A DNA stretch of 64,000 nt, from positions 62,001 through 126,000 of the forward strand of contig JADKAO010000002.1 of NCBI GenBank assembly GCA_016715285.1, in the 5' to 3' direction. A program made the position numbers and the translations under genes. The stretch is from Actinomycetales bacterium. GTDB taxonomy: Bacteria > Actinomycetota > Actinomycetes > Actinomycetales > Dermatophilaceae. Shown here in pieces: positions 55,901-63,845 of this stretch; position 1 is the stretch's first letter, and each line of letters begins with the position of its first letter. Below the pieces are notes generated by a model, which had not been told where the DNA came from, did no database searches, and saw only the letters and a program-made list of their open reading frames with translations.

Positions 55901-56999
55901 GCAAATCGTCGTGCTCTGACGGCCGGTCAGCTGTCGTGGCGTCGATGCTCGCAACCACCGCATTAACCGCAGCGGAGCCCTGGGCGTCTGCGCCCACGAG
56001 GTCCAACACGAGGTCAGGCAACTGGGCATCAGCCAGCCGATCGCGGAGGTCCCGGACGCTCTGATGACGGGTCGTGACGTAGAGGACGCTCTTGCCGTCG
56101 TAGGCCGCAGCTGCCACCAACGCGGCCACCGCCTGGGTGCCGCCGGTGCCACGCGGTGCGTCGAGAACCAGGCTGCCACCCGCGCGGATCGCATCGATGA
56201 CAGCGCCCTGGGCTGGGTCGACGTCGATCGGAGCGACTTCACGGTCAGGGTCAGGCTCAGTCACGACCGGAGGCGTGGCGGCGGGGAGGCGATCGCGGGC
56301 GTTTGCATCGCCGCCGAGTGCGGCGACGAGGTCGACCTGCGCGAGCCAACGGGCGTTGGCGCTGATGTCGGCCACCATGTCGAGCTTCGCGTACGGGTAA
56401 GTCCCCACCACGATCCGAGGGCTCACCGCGAAGCCAGGCACGTCGGTGCAGAGGCGACCCAGCGCGGCATACACGGGGTAAGGGTCGAATCCGAAGCTGC
56501 CCTCAGCGAGACCGGCGAGCGCAACCGGGTCGACCTCGATGCCGGAGACCGAGCGGAGATAGTTGACGAGCGCGGGGTTGACCTCGACGGTGCCGCCGAG
56601 GTCGAGGACGTAATCCGGGTCTCCGTGAGGAGTGGGCCGGAGCGAGCACGTGCGCAGCAGGACTGGCGCCTCGATCACGGCTCCCGCTCGCGGCGGATCC
56701 CATGTCGCCACGCCGATGACGACGAACCCGCACGCGAGGCCGCGTTGCTCGAGCAGCGACTTGCCCTGGTCATGGATGCGGCGCGCGACGACGAGAGCGT
56801 CATCGAAGGCGGCCGGTTCGCGGACGAGGTCGGTGAGACGAGTTTGGCGACCGGCGAGGAGCATCGACACCCCGCCCGGATGCGCGGTGGTGAGGTCGAG
56901 CAAGCAGTCACGGCGCGGTGGCGCCCAAAGCAACGTGTTGGGGCCACCGACATCCGAGAGCTCGCGCGCCCACCCGGCGATCGTTTCGGCGACAGTCAT
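52971..56999 (-). CDS. 1342-residue SF1-helicase-like protein with degenerate P-loop and C-terminal nuclease-like domain
   Basis: A large uninterrupted reading frame. Around residue 255-290 is a Walker A-like segment SLVLDAPRGTGGTQAVAAL, in which Gly replaces the usual Lys. A Walker B-like VVVVDDAAAVTVAETVSAL lies near residue 890, and a RHQSVRDLRDRL helicase-like motif near 320. The C-terminal 150 residues (VLDYLRERLVAEGLIVAPSWG...RVELAVGHPDAPGRYLVAV) look like the MTES_1575/DUF559-type restriction-endonuclease fold. A long middle part is helical and Arg/Glu-rich. It resembles actinobacterial Upf1-like helicase-nuclease proteins. ATPase activity is doubtful because of the missing Lys. Confidence 0.65.
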   Translation of the reverse strand: MTVAETIAGWARELSDVGGPNTLLWAPPRRDCLLDLTTAHPGGVSMLLAGRQTRLTDLVREPAAFDDALVVARRIHDQGKSLLEQRGLACGFVVIGVATWDPPRAGAVIEAPVLLRTCSLRPTPHGDPDYVLDLGGTVEVNPALVNYLRSVSGIEVDPVALAGLAEGSFGFDPYPVYAALGRLCTDVPGFAVSPRIVVGTYPYAKLDMVADISANARWLAQVDLVAALGGDANARDRLPAATPPVVTEPDPDREVAPIDVDPAQGAVIDAIRAGGSLVLDAPRGTGGTQAVAALVAAAAYDGKSVLYVTTRHQSVRDLRDRLADAQLPDLVLDLVGADAQGSAAVNAVVASIDATTADRPSEHDDLHARAARAGALTAARKALIDHVDALHERREPWGVTAYDVQEEMARLAAQSPPPGSRVRISGPTLRGLSRDRIAELALRLQAAAAAGAWDTGSPTSLASETTSRPEPGEPNDPDGHNGPGGHSEPDDRIDPWYGADIRTEADAQRAREILGRLAGEGLTTRAAELDGILAESSLPPARTPAEWERALRTMRGVRDTLEVFRPEIFDRPLDEHVAATGSSHFRGADDEVDLGWVTRSRVRRQTRRLLRPGKPPADLHAELLSAREQRNDWFDLVGAGGRPEISPRLDDAQERYDALAVDLHWLSERLATTEAGGGLHELTMPLLRGRLKHLASRPERLSILPQVTPVLAELRAAGMTEVLDDFARRSVTADQVPTELDHIWWGSIGQEITLADSRYAGHDGPALRRAAVTFREQDTAHRDDSRALVRAQHLRVARRRIAEHQRQVDLLRAQLGAGRGRLRFADLFRETESVLTGIYPCIAMSPYAVAHLLTPGTSFDVVVVDDAAAVTVAETVSALSRARQVVIVGSAAGGMPSRFLVGVPQEQAGVPHTRARSGDTSVRVSLFHAARHVLPVRSLRWWHSPADPRLHLDGIPDALGGIPSPDMSPPITFELVEGVAHVAPSGDDAVEWTQAEVDRVIALVAAHLASSPRRSLAIVALTAGMADQIRAGLPTVGGAADIPVALVTDAAGVTADELIVAVGYGRTPRGRVVYRFPSLADDAVLPQIQAAVGSAQQNVVVVSTLRAADLDPARLRSAGPRWLRSLLEAAERWAAMPESGPTSEGGGEGDAEPGAAASRSASAVLDYLRERLVAEGLIVAPSWGVGPHRVELAVGHPDAPGRYLVAVTSDGPEYAALPGIRSRERLRPEQAERCGWRWVSVWSTDVYRDPAREVARIVAGVRAAMSELEATQAQGNEHMGDDAGSRAETQASGELNPAVVPSHDAKGSLDQSRDDTDAGWGERSDESAHDRWLQEQRPPHWE

Positions 57000-57205
57000 C
57001 TCAGCAGGCTAACCAGTGGTGAGGCTCGCGCCTCGGCGGCTGGCCGGGGTGTCCCGATTGAGTCCTGGCGCGGGGCGGGTTTGAGCGCGGGTTACGTGTG
57101 ATCGGCGGGGATTCGCGAGCGGCCGAGGAGGCGGGCTAGCCTTGCGTGCGCGCCTGGTTGAGTTGTCCGGTTTCGGTATGCCGTCCAGCCAACCGCAGCG
57201 CCCCC

Positions 57206-57278
57206 GCCCTCGTAGCTCAGGGGATAGAGCACCGCTCTCCTAAAGCGGGTGTCGCGCGTTCGATTCGCGCCGGGGGCA
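57206..57278 (+). tRNA. tRNA-Arg (CCT)
   Basis: A 73-base cloverleaf: acceptor GCCCTCG / CGGGGGC-A (one G-T pair), D-arm TAGCTCAGGGGATAGAGC, anticodon loop CTCCTAA giving CCT, T-arm GCGCGTTCGATTCGCGC. It reads the rare AGG codon. CCA is not encoded. Palindromic repeats begin 46 bp downstream. Confidence 0.95.
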
Positions 57279-57323
57279 CCCCTGCAGGCAGTCCGCGCCG
57301 TCACGGCAGGCCCGCTCCCAGCG

Positions 57324-57432
57324 AGGATTCGATACCGGATCCCGAGTCAGGGGTGGTAGATCAGTATCGAATCGGGGAAGACCACCCTGATTCGATACCG
57401 GATCACCACCCCAGAGTCGTCAACGGGTATCC
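57324..57432. repeat. intergenic GATACC palindrome cluster, locus D
   Basis: Two adjacent units. The first runs from GATTCGATACCGGATCCCGA to CAGTATCGAATC, the second from GATTCGATACCGGATCACCA to CGGGTATCC. The inner part CCGAGTCAGGGGTGG resembles CCGAGTCAGACGTGG of locus B. It lies between tRNA-Arg and the phosphoesterase gene. Confidence 0.75.
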
Positions 57433-57512
57433 GCCGCGCATCAACTCGGAGGCAGCACCCTGACGTTGACCCAAACGCATATGCACAGCCGCGTCGACCA
57501 CAATGGGCTGCT

Positions 57513-58586
57513 ATGACACTCCCCGCGGTCCCCACCGATGGGCTACTTCCGCGTCCGTCGGCACGTCCTGGGCAGCCGAGCCTGACGACCCAACGAGCGC
57601 TACCTCGGTCGGCATATCGGCGCACTCGGAGGCACCTGCGCGCCGCGGTCAGGCTGGCCGCGTTTCTCGTAGCGGCTGCCGTTGCTGGATGTGCCCCCAC
57701 CACCGGCGGTGCGCCACTTAGCACCGCCTCGCCGTGGTCCTCGAACACGACCACGGAAGTGTCCTCCCCCACCACCACGATCGGGCTCGTGGCCGACTTC
57801 GGCAACTGCGCTGACGGCGAACGTGCCGTCGCCAGCATGATCAACTCGTGGAAGGTCGATGCTGTTGTCACCGCAGGAGACAACACCTACGTGGCCCCCA
57901 AGTGCGAGCCATTCACCAACTCCGTGGGCAATTATTACGGGCAGTACTTCAGCACCGACAAAGGTCCGGCGTTTTTCCCTGCCCTTGGCAATCATGACTA
58001 TGACAACGTCGGCGCTGGACTGGACAAATACAACGCCATCTTCCACTTCATCAGCACCACCGCGGACGCCAAACGACGATGGTATGACGTGAAGATCTCC
58101 GGGATTCATGTCTTTGTGCTCGATAACTACGCACCGCCGGCTGACTTGGCGCTTCAGCAGACATGGCTCAAACAAGCACTTGCAACCGCTCAGAAGGATG
58201 ATCCGGCGGGCTGGCGGGTGGTCGTCGTACATACCCCGCCGTATTCATCAGGGGTACACCCGGCCAATCCAGCGATGCAACCCTCGGCAGGATGGGATTA
58301 CCGCGGCTGGGGTGCTGATGTCGTTATCGCCGGCCATCAGCACATCTACGAAGACGTCATCGTTGACGGCTTCCACTACATCACCGCCGGGCTAGGCACA
58401 AACGGCGCTGGCGAAGAGCGCCCATGCCCGACGACGTACGTCTCCGGCAGTCGGATCTGTGTCGCGGGACCCGGCGCTCTCCGTCTGGCGGCCACGGCGG
58501 AGGCGATGTCGGTTGCCTACCATCAGCCGAAAGGCGGGGCATCCGCTATTGCCGATGTCGTGACCTTTCATCGCTCGCGTCCTTGA
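57513..58586 (+). CDS. metallophosphoesterase lipoprotein (purple acid phosphatase-like)
   Basis: 357 residues. The export signal is LAAFLVAAAVAGC with lipobox VAGC. Calcineurin-type metal motifs are present in order: GLVADFGN, VVTAGDNTYV, PALGNHDYDN, VVVVHTPPYSSG and VIAGHQHIYED. It is a surface-anchored phosphomonoesterase or nucleotidase; the substrate is unknown. The start is uncertain (ATG 57513 gives a long 45-residue leader). It overlaps the convergent LysR gene by 41 bp. Confidence 0.88.
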   Translation: MTLPAVPTDGLLPRPSARPGQPSLTTQRALPRSAYRRTRRHLRAAVRLAAFLVAAAVAGCAPTTGGAPLSTASPWSSNTTTEVSSPTTTIGLVADFGNCADGERAVASMINSWKVDAVVTAGDNTYVAPKCEPFTNSVGNYYGQYFSTDKGPAFFPALGNHDYDNVGAGLDKYNAIFHFISTTADAKRRWYDVKISGIHVFVLDNYAPPADLALQQTWLKQALATAQKDDPAGWRVVVVHTPPYSSGVHPANPAMQPSAGWDYRGWGADVVIAGHQHIYEDVIVDGFHYITAGLGTNGAGEERPCPTTYVSGSRICVAGPGALRLAATAEAMSVAYHQPKGGASAIADVVTFHRSRP

Positions 58587-59469
58587 CGATGTGACTTCGG
58601 AAGAGTTCGGCAGACGGAAGCAATCTCCGCTCGTCAGACCACACCAGGCCGACTTCGCGGTAGGCCCCAGCATCCGACAGCCGCACCAAGCGCGCTTCTC
58701 CTGACTGCGTAGGCACAGGGTCATTGCCCATCGCCGGCACGATCGCCACACCCAACCCCGCCATCACGAACCCCCGCACCGTGGGGAGGTCGTCGACCTC
58801 AAAGGCGACCTGCGGCTCGAACCCAGCGGCACGGCATACCTCGAGAGACACCTGACGCAGCGGCGACGGCGCCCGCAACACGACGAACCCCTCTCCCACC
58901 GCCTCCCGCAACGCGATCTCACCGCGCTGGGCCCAGGGATGCCGACTCGGGACCGCGAGGAAGAGTGGTTCCCGATAGAGCCGCTGCCATTGCACCGGTA
59001 TGCCGTGCGGCCGGGTCGCGGTGATCTCCAGGTCGATCCGGGTGTCGTCCAACCCTCCTTCGGGTGCGCCGACCAACCCCTCCTGGCCGATCTGGCGCAA
59101 CACAAAGCGCACCTCGGGGTAGACGGCGTGGAAGCCCGCGATGATGGACGGGACCAGCCACGTCCCGAGCGACAGGTCATAGGCCAAGGTGACGGTGCCT
59201 CGATGCGCATCAACGAGCTGGTCCACCGCCGCGAGGCCGTCATCGAGTTCGTTGATGAACCGATCGACGTGCCGCTTGAAGACAGCGCCGGCGTGGGTCA
59301 TTCGCAGGACACGACCGGCCCTCGTGAGCAGCGGCGCACCGACATCGTCCGCAATGGCGGCCAACGCCCGGGACACCTTGGGCTGGCTCACCATCCATGT
59401 CTCGGCGACCTCGGTCACGGTCGCTCCATCAGCGACCTCCTGAAACCATCGCAACGCCACTGTGTCCAT
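58546..59469 (-). CDS. LysR-family transcriptional regulator
   Basis: 307 residues from ATG 59469. The winged HTH is at residues 2-60 (DTVALRWFQEVADGATVTEVAETWMVSQPKVSRALAAI), and a type 2 periplasmic-binding-like effector domain follows (LAYDLSLGTWLVPSIIAGFHAVYPEV...FVMAGLGVAIVPAMGND). It is divergent from a small gene at 59566. The 97-bp gap would hold its operator but shows no clear T-N11-A site. Target unknown. Confidence 0.9.
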   Translation of the reverse strand: MDTVALRWFQEVADGATVTEVAETWMVSQPKVSRALAAIADDVGAPLLTRAGRVLRMTHAGAVFKRHVDRFINELDDGLAAVDQLVDAHRGTVTLAYDLSLGTWLVPSIIAGFHAVYPEVRFVLRQIGQEGLVGAPEGGLDDTRIDLEITATRPHGIPVQWQRLYREPLFLAVPSRHPWAQRGEIALREAVGEGFVVLRAPSPLRQVSLEVCRAAGFEPQVAFEVDDLPTVRGFVMAGLGVAIVPAMGNDPVPTQSGEARLVRLSDAGAYREVGLVWSDERRLLPSAELFRSHIVKDASDERSRHRQ

Positions 59470-59565
59470 GCCGCCCAACCCTAGCCTCAACCCATGCACC
59501 TAGCGTATTGATCGCTGGGCATCACGGTATTGGACGCATAGATGCTATTGAGAGACAATTGAAAC

Positions 59566-59829
59566 ATGAATAATCGCAAGTACCGCAACGCACCGCACTA
59601 CGCCGCTCACCTCGTCGCCTCGATCCGCGAAGACCTCCGCGTCCGCAGCGCGGCCCGCGCCGCGAACCGTCGGCTGCAGGCCGAACTGGCTTCTTACACC
59701 ACCAAGTCAGACATCGACGATCTGCTGGCTGCCGTCGACCGTGAAGAGTCCCTCGAGGCTGAGGCCATGCGCGATGTCCTTCACAGCAAGCTCCAGCACC
59801 TCAACCGCGTCAACTACCTCGCGGCCTGA
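59566..59829 (+). CDS. small conserved hypothetical protein, charged and helical
   Basis: 87 residues: MNNRKYRNAPHYAAHLVASIREDLRVRSAARAANRRLQAELASYTTKSDIDDLLAAVDREESLEAEAMRDVLHSKL... It is highly charged, predicted all-helical, no membrane segment. It has its own strong terminator, which supports that it is a real, well-expressed gene. No function is recognised; such proteins are common in Micrococcales. Confidence 0.75.
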   Translation: MNNRKYRNAPHYAAHLVASIREDLRVRSAARAANRRLQAELASYTTKSDIDDLLAAVDREESLEAEAMRDVLHSKLQHLNRVNYLAA

Positions 59830-59864
59830 CTTTCAGCGACACCCGCACAGAGTCAGCCCAACGC

Positions 59865-59897
59865 AAAGCGCTGCCGGCCTCAGGCCGGCAGCGCTTT
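59865..59897 (+). terminator. strong intrinsic terminator after the small gene
   Basis: Perfect 15-bp arms AAAGCGCTGCCGGCC / GGCCGGCAGCGCTTT with loop TCA. The flanking A and T runs make it functional in both directions, shared with the convergent NlpC/P60 gene. Confidence 0.9.
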
Positions 59898-59933
59898 ATG
59901 TGTGCTTACGTCTGCACCCAATGCGTCGAACGA

Positions 59934-60637
59934 TCAGTAGCGACCATAAGTGATATTGGTCGACCAAATCTTGTGCAGGCTCGTCACCGTGCCACTGCTC
60001 GCGGAGTCGATGACCATTCCCGGGCCGGCATAGATGCCGACGTGCGAGGCCGGGATCCCCCAGAACACGAGGTCGCCCGGTTGGGGGTTAGAGACTTTGC
60101 CGCGCCCTGCCGCTGTGCTTCGGCGGTGCGGGCGATGGAGATACCGGCCTGACGGTAGACGTACTGCGTGAAGCCCGAGCAGTCGAAGCCAGCCGTGGTG
60201 GTGCCGCCATAACGGTAGGGAATGCCGTACAGGCTCTTGGCGATGCCGATAATGGTGCCGTCGTTGGGTGCCGGCGCGGCACTCACGGTGGCCGCGGCCG
60301 TCCCCGCGGCCGTCGCCGGACGGGTCGTAGACCGCGACACGGCAGTCGTGGTCGCGACCTTCTTGACCTTGAAGCCGAACGAGCCGTAGCTCTCGCTCGC
60401 AGCAGCCGCCTGCGGGGCCGTGAGCACGGCCCCGAGCGTCTCGCCCTGGGAGGAATCCACGGTCGTGACACTGCTGACAGCGGTCGCAGGCATCGCCATC
60501 GTGGCGAGCATGCCGCCCGAGACCAAGGCCACGGATGAGATGCGGGCAGCAGGCTTGAGGCCGTCAGCGGCGATCTGGGTCAGTTCTGAAATCGGGGAAT
60601 AGCCCGGGGCTCGGTGGCGCCCGACGTGAATGGTCAC
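59934..60637 (-). pseudogene. NlpC/P60 cell-wall hydrolase, apparent frameshift
   Basis: GTG 60637 lies nine bases after AGGAG; a TTG at 60643 is too close to it. A signal-like hydrophobic stretch (SSVALVSGGMLATMAMPATA) precedes a linker. The NlpC/P60 domain starts IIGIAKSLYGIPYRYGGTTTAGFDCSGF (catalytic Cys). Near 60100 one missing base shifts the frame to VSNPQPGDLVFWG, then PASHVGIYAGPGMVIDSA with the catalytic His. The gene ends at 59934. These DL-endopeptidases cut peptidoglycan stems. The message starts with a c-di-AMP riboswitch. Confidence 0.88.
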
Positions 60638-60651
60638 GGTCAACCTCTCCT

Positions 60652-60830
60652 AGCGCCTTCGAGGTCAGCTGTCGGGTTCGGGTGGGAGTCACCCGGCGCT
60701 CGGTCCGATCGCTCGGCTCGAGACGCTTCACCCCAAGGACGTCTCACGACGCCCGAAGTGGGTCCCCCGCTCCTGTCAGGCGGTGTTTGTCAACTCCCGC
60801 GGGCAGTGACAGGACTCGGCGTCTGTCCGC
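60652..60830 (-). promoter_or_regulatory. c-di-AMP riboswitch (ydaO-yuaA type) upstream of the NlpC/P60 gene
   Basis: Reading the minus strand: CCTGACAGGAGCGGGGGACC then CACTTCGGGC, a variable arm, TTGGGGTGAAGCG, another arm, and CCCGACAGCTGACCTCGAAG followed by GCGC. These are the conserved blocks of the ydaO class in order. In Actinobacteria this class sits before NlpC/P60 and Rpf hydrolase genes and turns them off when c-di-AMP is high. It ends about 15 bases before the start codon. Confidence 0.85.
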
Positions 60831-61018
60831 GGGAACCACCCGTGGCCGGGTAGCTGCCGGAAGCGTAATCGATGCTTAGGCCAATGTCACATTCCGATCA
60901 CGACGTTTTTTGAGGCCTCCGTCACGCGCGTTCCCACCTCCGGTCGCCACCTCCGCTACGACCAGCGGGTATGCCGTGAAACGGGTAACGGGCTCCACAA
61001 AAGTGGTGACACACCCGA

Positions 61019-61744
61019 CTACGCGGGGGCAGCGAAGACTTGCTGCGCGACCTCACGCGCCAGCCGGACCGACTCCTCAGCTGTGCCGTCGGAGCCGGGC
61101 ACATGCACGACCACGTCGTTGCCATCGACGCTCATCCGGACACGGGTGCCAGGCAGGACGCCCGCGGCAATAAGGACTGCGAGTGACTCGTCGTCGACCT
61201 GGGCGAGCTCCCCAATCCGACGCACGACGACATAGCGCTCGCCGGCGGAACTCGACCGGCCATCAGCGAGGTCGTGCAAACTGAGCTCTGCGGGCGCAGA
61301 GGCCGCGGACGGCATACCGGCGGTTCCGAAGAGGTCGTCGAGCCCAGGGATGGGGTTTCCATAGGGCGACGTGTTCCGGTCACCCAGCAGGGCGAGCACG
61401 CGTAGCTCCACGCGATCGCTGATGACGTGCTCCAACCGGCACGCCTCCTCATGGACATGCTCGTACTCGAGTCCCAGCACCTCGACCAGCAGGAGCTCCG
61501 CAATCCGGTGTTTGCGCATGACGCGGGTCGCCGAGAGCCGGCCCTCGTCCGACAGCACCAGGTGGCGGTCATCGCTCACGCGCAGCAAACCGTCGCGTTC
61601 CATCCGCGCCACGGTCTGCGAGACGGTCGGACCGGAATGCCCCAGCCGCTCCGCAATCCGGGCACGCATCGGCACGGTGCCCTCTTCTTCGAGCTCGAAG
61701 ATGGTGCGGAGGTACATCTCCGTCGTGTCGATCATGTCGGTCAC
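61019..61744 (-). CDS. ideR: iron-dependent repressor of the DtxR/IdeR family
   Basis: 241 residues from GTG 61744 (ATG 61735 alternative). It begins TDMIDTTEMYLRTIFELEEEGTVPMRARIAERLGHSGPTVSQTVARMERDGLLRV, near-identical in pattern to IdeR. Metal ligands are visible: Met in the first helix (MYLRT), RKHRIAELLL, and HVHEEACRLEHVISDRVE with Cys-Glu-His. The C-terminal SH3-like domain (RYVVVRRIGELAQVDDESLAVLIAAG) is intact. It represses iron uptake genes and activates storage when Fe(II) binds. Divergent from photolyase, 20 bp apart. Confidence 0.95.
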   Translation of the reverse strand: MTDMIDTTEMYLRTIFELEEEGTVPMRARIAERLGHSGPTVSQTVARMERDGLLRVSDDRHLVLSDEGRLSATRVMRKHRIAELLLVEVLGLEYEHVHEEACRLEHVISDRVELRVLALLGDRNTSPYGNPIPGLDDLFGTAGMPSAASAPAELSLHDLADGRSSSAGERYVVVRRIGELAQVDDESLAVLIAAGVLPGTRVRMSVDGNDVVVHVPGSDGTAEESVRLAREVAQQVFAAPA

Positions 61745-61763
61745 AAGGACTAGCCTCTCATCG

Positions 61764-63161
61764 ATGACGGCGACCAGACCTGTCGTGCTGTGGTTGCGAC
61801 GCGATCTTCGGCTCCTCGACCACCCAGCACTGCTCGCCGCGGCCAGCTCCGGCGCGCCGGTCGTGCCGCTATTCGTCATCGACCCCGCGCTGTGGGACGC
61901 CAGCGGGGCACCCCGCCGCGATCGGCTCGCGGCCTCCTTGCGCTCCCTGGCAGAGGACCTGCACGAAAGGTATGCCGTCCGCCTGGTCATCCGCCGCGGC
62001 TCGCCTGATCGGGTGGTTCCGGGCCTTGCGGCCGAGCTGGGTGCCACCGCCGTCCACGTGACGGCAGAGACAACTCCCTATGGTCGCCGTCGAGACTCCT
62101 TGGTGGCGACAGCGCTCGCGCAGGCTGGCGTGGAGTGGCGTGCGACGGGCACGGCATACGCCGTGGGCCCGGGCACGATCCTGACTGGCGGCGGAACTCC
62201 CTACCGCGTCTTTACGCCGTTCTCGCGCGCGTGGCGAGCCCACGGCGCTCCAGGGCCGGCCCCGCTGCCGACCCACCTCACCGGCCTCGCCGATGTCCCT
62301 TCGGACCCCTTGCCCGACGCCCGAGTCGCACACGACGACCCGGGGGCCGGCGAGGAAGCCAGCCACGCACGGTGGCGCTGGTTCTTGGCCGAGGGGCTCA
62401 CGGCATACCGGGCTCATCGCGACCGACCCGACCTCGATGGCACCTCGCGGCTGTCCGAAGCCCTCAAGTACGGCGAGATCCACCCGCGCACTCTCCTGGC
62501 CGATCTCGCCACCTCCGAGGCACACGGCTCTAGTGCCGCAGCCAAATTCGTGACCGAGCTCGCGTGGCGCGAGTTCTATGCGGACGTGCTGTGGCACCAC
62601 CCGCGCTCGGCCTGGCGCGACCTCCGCCCGATGGCCGCGATGGACTACGACGACCCGGACGCGGGCTTCGTCGCGTGGCAGGAGGGGCGCACTGGGTTCC
62701 CGTTTGTCGACGCGGGGATGCGGCAACTCGCGGCGACTGGCTGGATGCACAACCGGGTGCGCATGGTCACGGCGAGCTTCCTCGTCAAAGACCTGCATAT
62801 CTGGTGGCCGCACGGCGCGCGCCACTTTATGGCGCACTTGCGAGACGGCGATCTCGCGTCCAATTCCCATGGGTGGCAATGGGTTTCGGGGACTGGCACC
62901 GATGCCGCGCCATACTTCCGGATCTTCAACCCCGTCTCCCAGGGGCAGAAGTTCGACCCCCGCGGTGCCTACGTGCGCGAGTGGATTCCAGAGTTGCGTC
63001 ACCTTGAGGGGGCAACCGCGCACGAGCCGTGGGCGCACCCGCAGGGGTATGCCGGTGGCTATCCGCAGCGCATCGTCGACCACGCCGCCGAACGCGCGGA
63101 GTCATTGCGCCGGTATGCCGTGTCCCGCGCTTCGAGCGCCACTCCTCCAACCGCGCCCTAG
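61764..63161 (+). CDS. phr: deoxyribodipyrimidine photolyase
   Basis: 465 residues from ATG 61764. The N-terminal Rossmann domain begins PVVLWLRRDLRLLDHPALLAA. The FAD domain has TSRLSEALKYGEIHPRTLL, AWREFYADVLWHHP, TGFPFVDAGMRQLAATGWMHNRVRMVTASFLVKDL and WQWVSGTGTDAAPYFRIFNP, the Trp-rich class I CPD photolyase signature. It repairs UV-induced pyrimidine dimers with blue light. Confidence 0.95.
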   Translation: MTATRPVVLWLRRDLRLLDHPALLAAASSGAPVVPLFVIDPALWDASGAPRRDRLAASLRSLAEDLHERYAVRLVIRRGSPDRVVPGLAAELGATAVHVTAETTPYGRRRDSLVATALAQAGVEWRATGTAYAVGPGTILTGGGTPYRVFTPFSRAWRAHGAPGPAPLPTHLTGLADVPSDPLPDARVAHDDPGAGEEASHARWRWFLAEGLTAYRAHRDRPDLDGTSRLSEALKYGEIHPRTLLADLATSEAHGSSAAAKFVTELAWREFYADVLWHHPRSAWRDLRPMAAMDYDDPDAGFVAWQEGRTGFPFVDAGMRQLAATGWMHNRVRMVTASFLVKDLHIWWPHGARHFMAHLRDGDLASNSHGWQWVSGTGTDAAPYFRIFNPVSQGQKFDPRGAYVREWIPELRHLEGATAHEPWAHPQGYAGGYPQRIVDHAAERAESLRRYAVSRASSATPPTAP

Positions 63162-63222
63162 CGATGCCACCCGGCTGAGACAGCTATGCGAGACCGGCAA
63201 GCAAGCGCGAGAGGATCACCCC

Positions 63223-63723
63223 ATGCCGCAGACCCGCATTCGCCTGGCTGAGCCCCGAGACGCCGACGCGATCCACGCCCTCGTCGTCGCCCTCGCCGTC
63301 TACGAGAAGGAGCCCGACGCGGTCGAAGGCGATCCCGCAGACTTTGCCCGCGCGCTCTTTGGTGAGCAGCCACAGGTCCACTGTCATGTCGCTGAAGTCA
63401 GTGACGACGGCGGCCAGTCGTGGGAGGTCGCGGGCATCGCGATCTGGTTCGTGACCTTCTCGACGTGGAAGGTCCAGCACGGCCTGTGGCTCGAGGACCT
63501 CTTCGTGGACCCGGCGCGGCGAGGGCTGGGCCTCGGCCGACAGCTACTGCAGGAACTCGCGGCGATCTGTGTCGAGCGCGGCTATGCCCGGTTTGAGTGG
63601 TGGGTCCTCGACTGGAACACGCCCGCGCACGGCTTCTATCGCTCGCTCGGCGCCGTGCCGCTCGACGAGTGGACCGTGTGGCGCATGGACGGCGACGCCC
63701 TCGCCACTCTCGGGGCACGCTAG
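63223..63723 (+). CDS. GNAT family N-acetyltransferase
   Basis: 166 residues from ATG 63223. GNAT features: TRIRLAEPRDADAIHALVVALAVYEKEP, then FSTWKVQHGLWLEDLFVDPARRGLGLGRQLLQEL with the acetyl-CoA loop (R)RGLGLG, and FYRSLGAVPLDEWTVWRM. It resembles diamine/spermidine acetyltransferases of the SSAT type. The acceptor substrate is unassigned. Confidence 0.9.
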   Translation: MPQTRIRLAEPRDADAIHALVVALAVYEKEPDAVEGDPADFARALFGEQPQVHCHVAEVSDDGGQSWEVAGIAIWFVTFSTWKVQHGLWLEDLFVDPARRGLGLGRQLLQELAAICVERGYARFEWWVLDWNTPAHGFYRSLGAVPLDEWTVWRMDGDALATLGAR

Positions 63724-63787
63724 CCGCGACGCCCGCCGATTGCCACGCCGGTCGCCCAGCCGATCGCCCTGTCGTACACAAGCGATC

Positions 63788-63845
63788 CGCCCCCGCTAGC
63801 TCGGGTCAGAAACGCTCGCCCCCGCTAGCTCGGGTCCGAAACGCT
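63788..63845. repeat. 29-bp perfect-but-one tandem duplication at a gene end
   Basis: Two contiguous 29-bp copies (CGCCCCCGCTAGCTCGGGTC plus nine bases) at 63788-63816 and 63817-63845, differing by one base. The copy nearer the membrane-protein gene contains its TAG stop. Confidence 0.9.
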
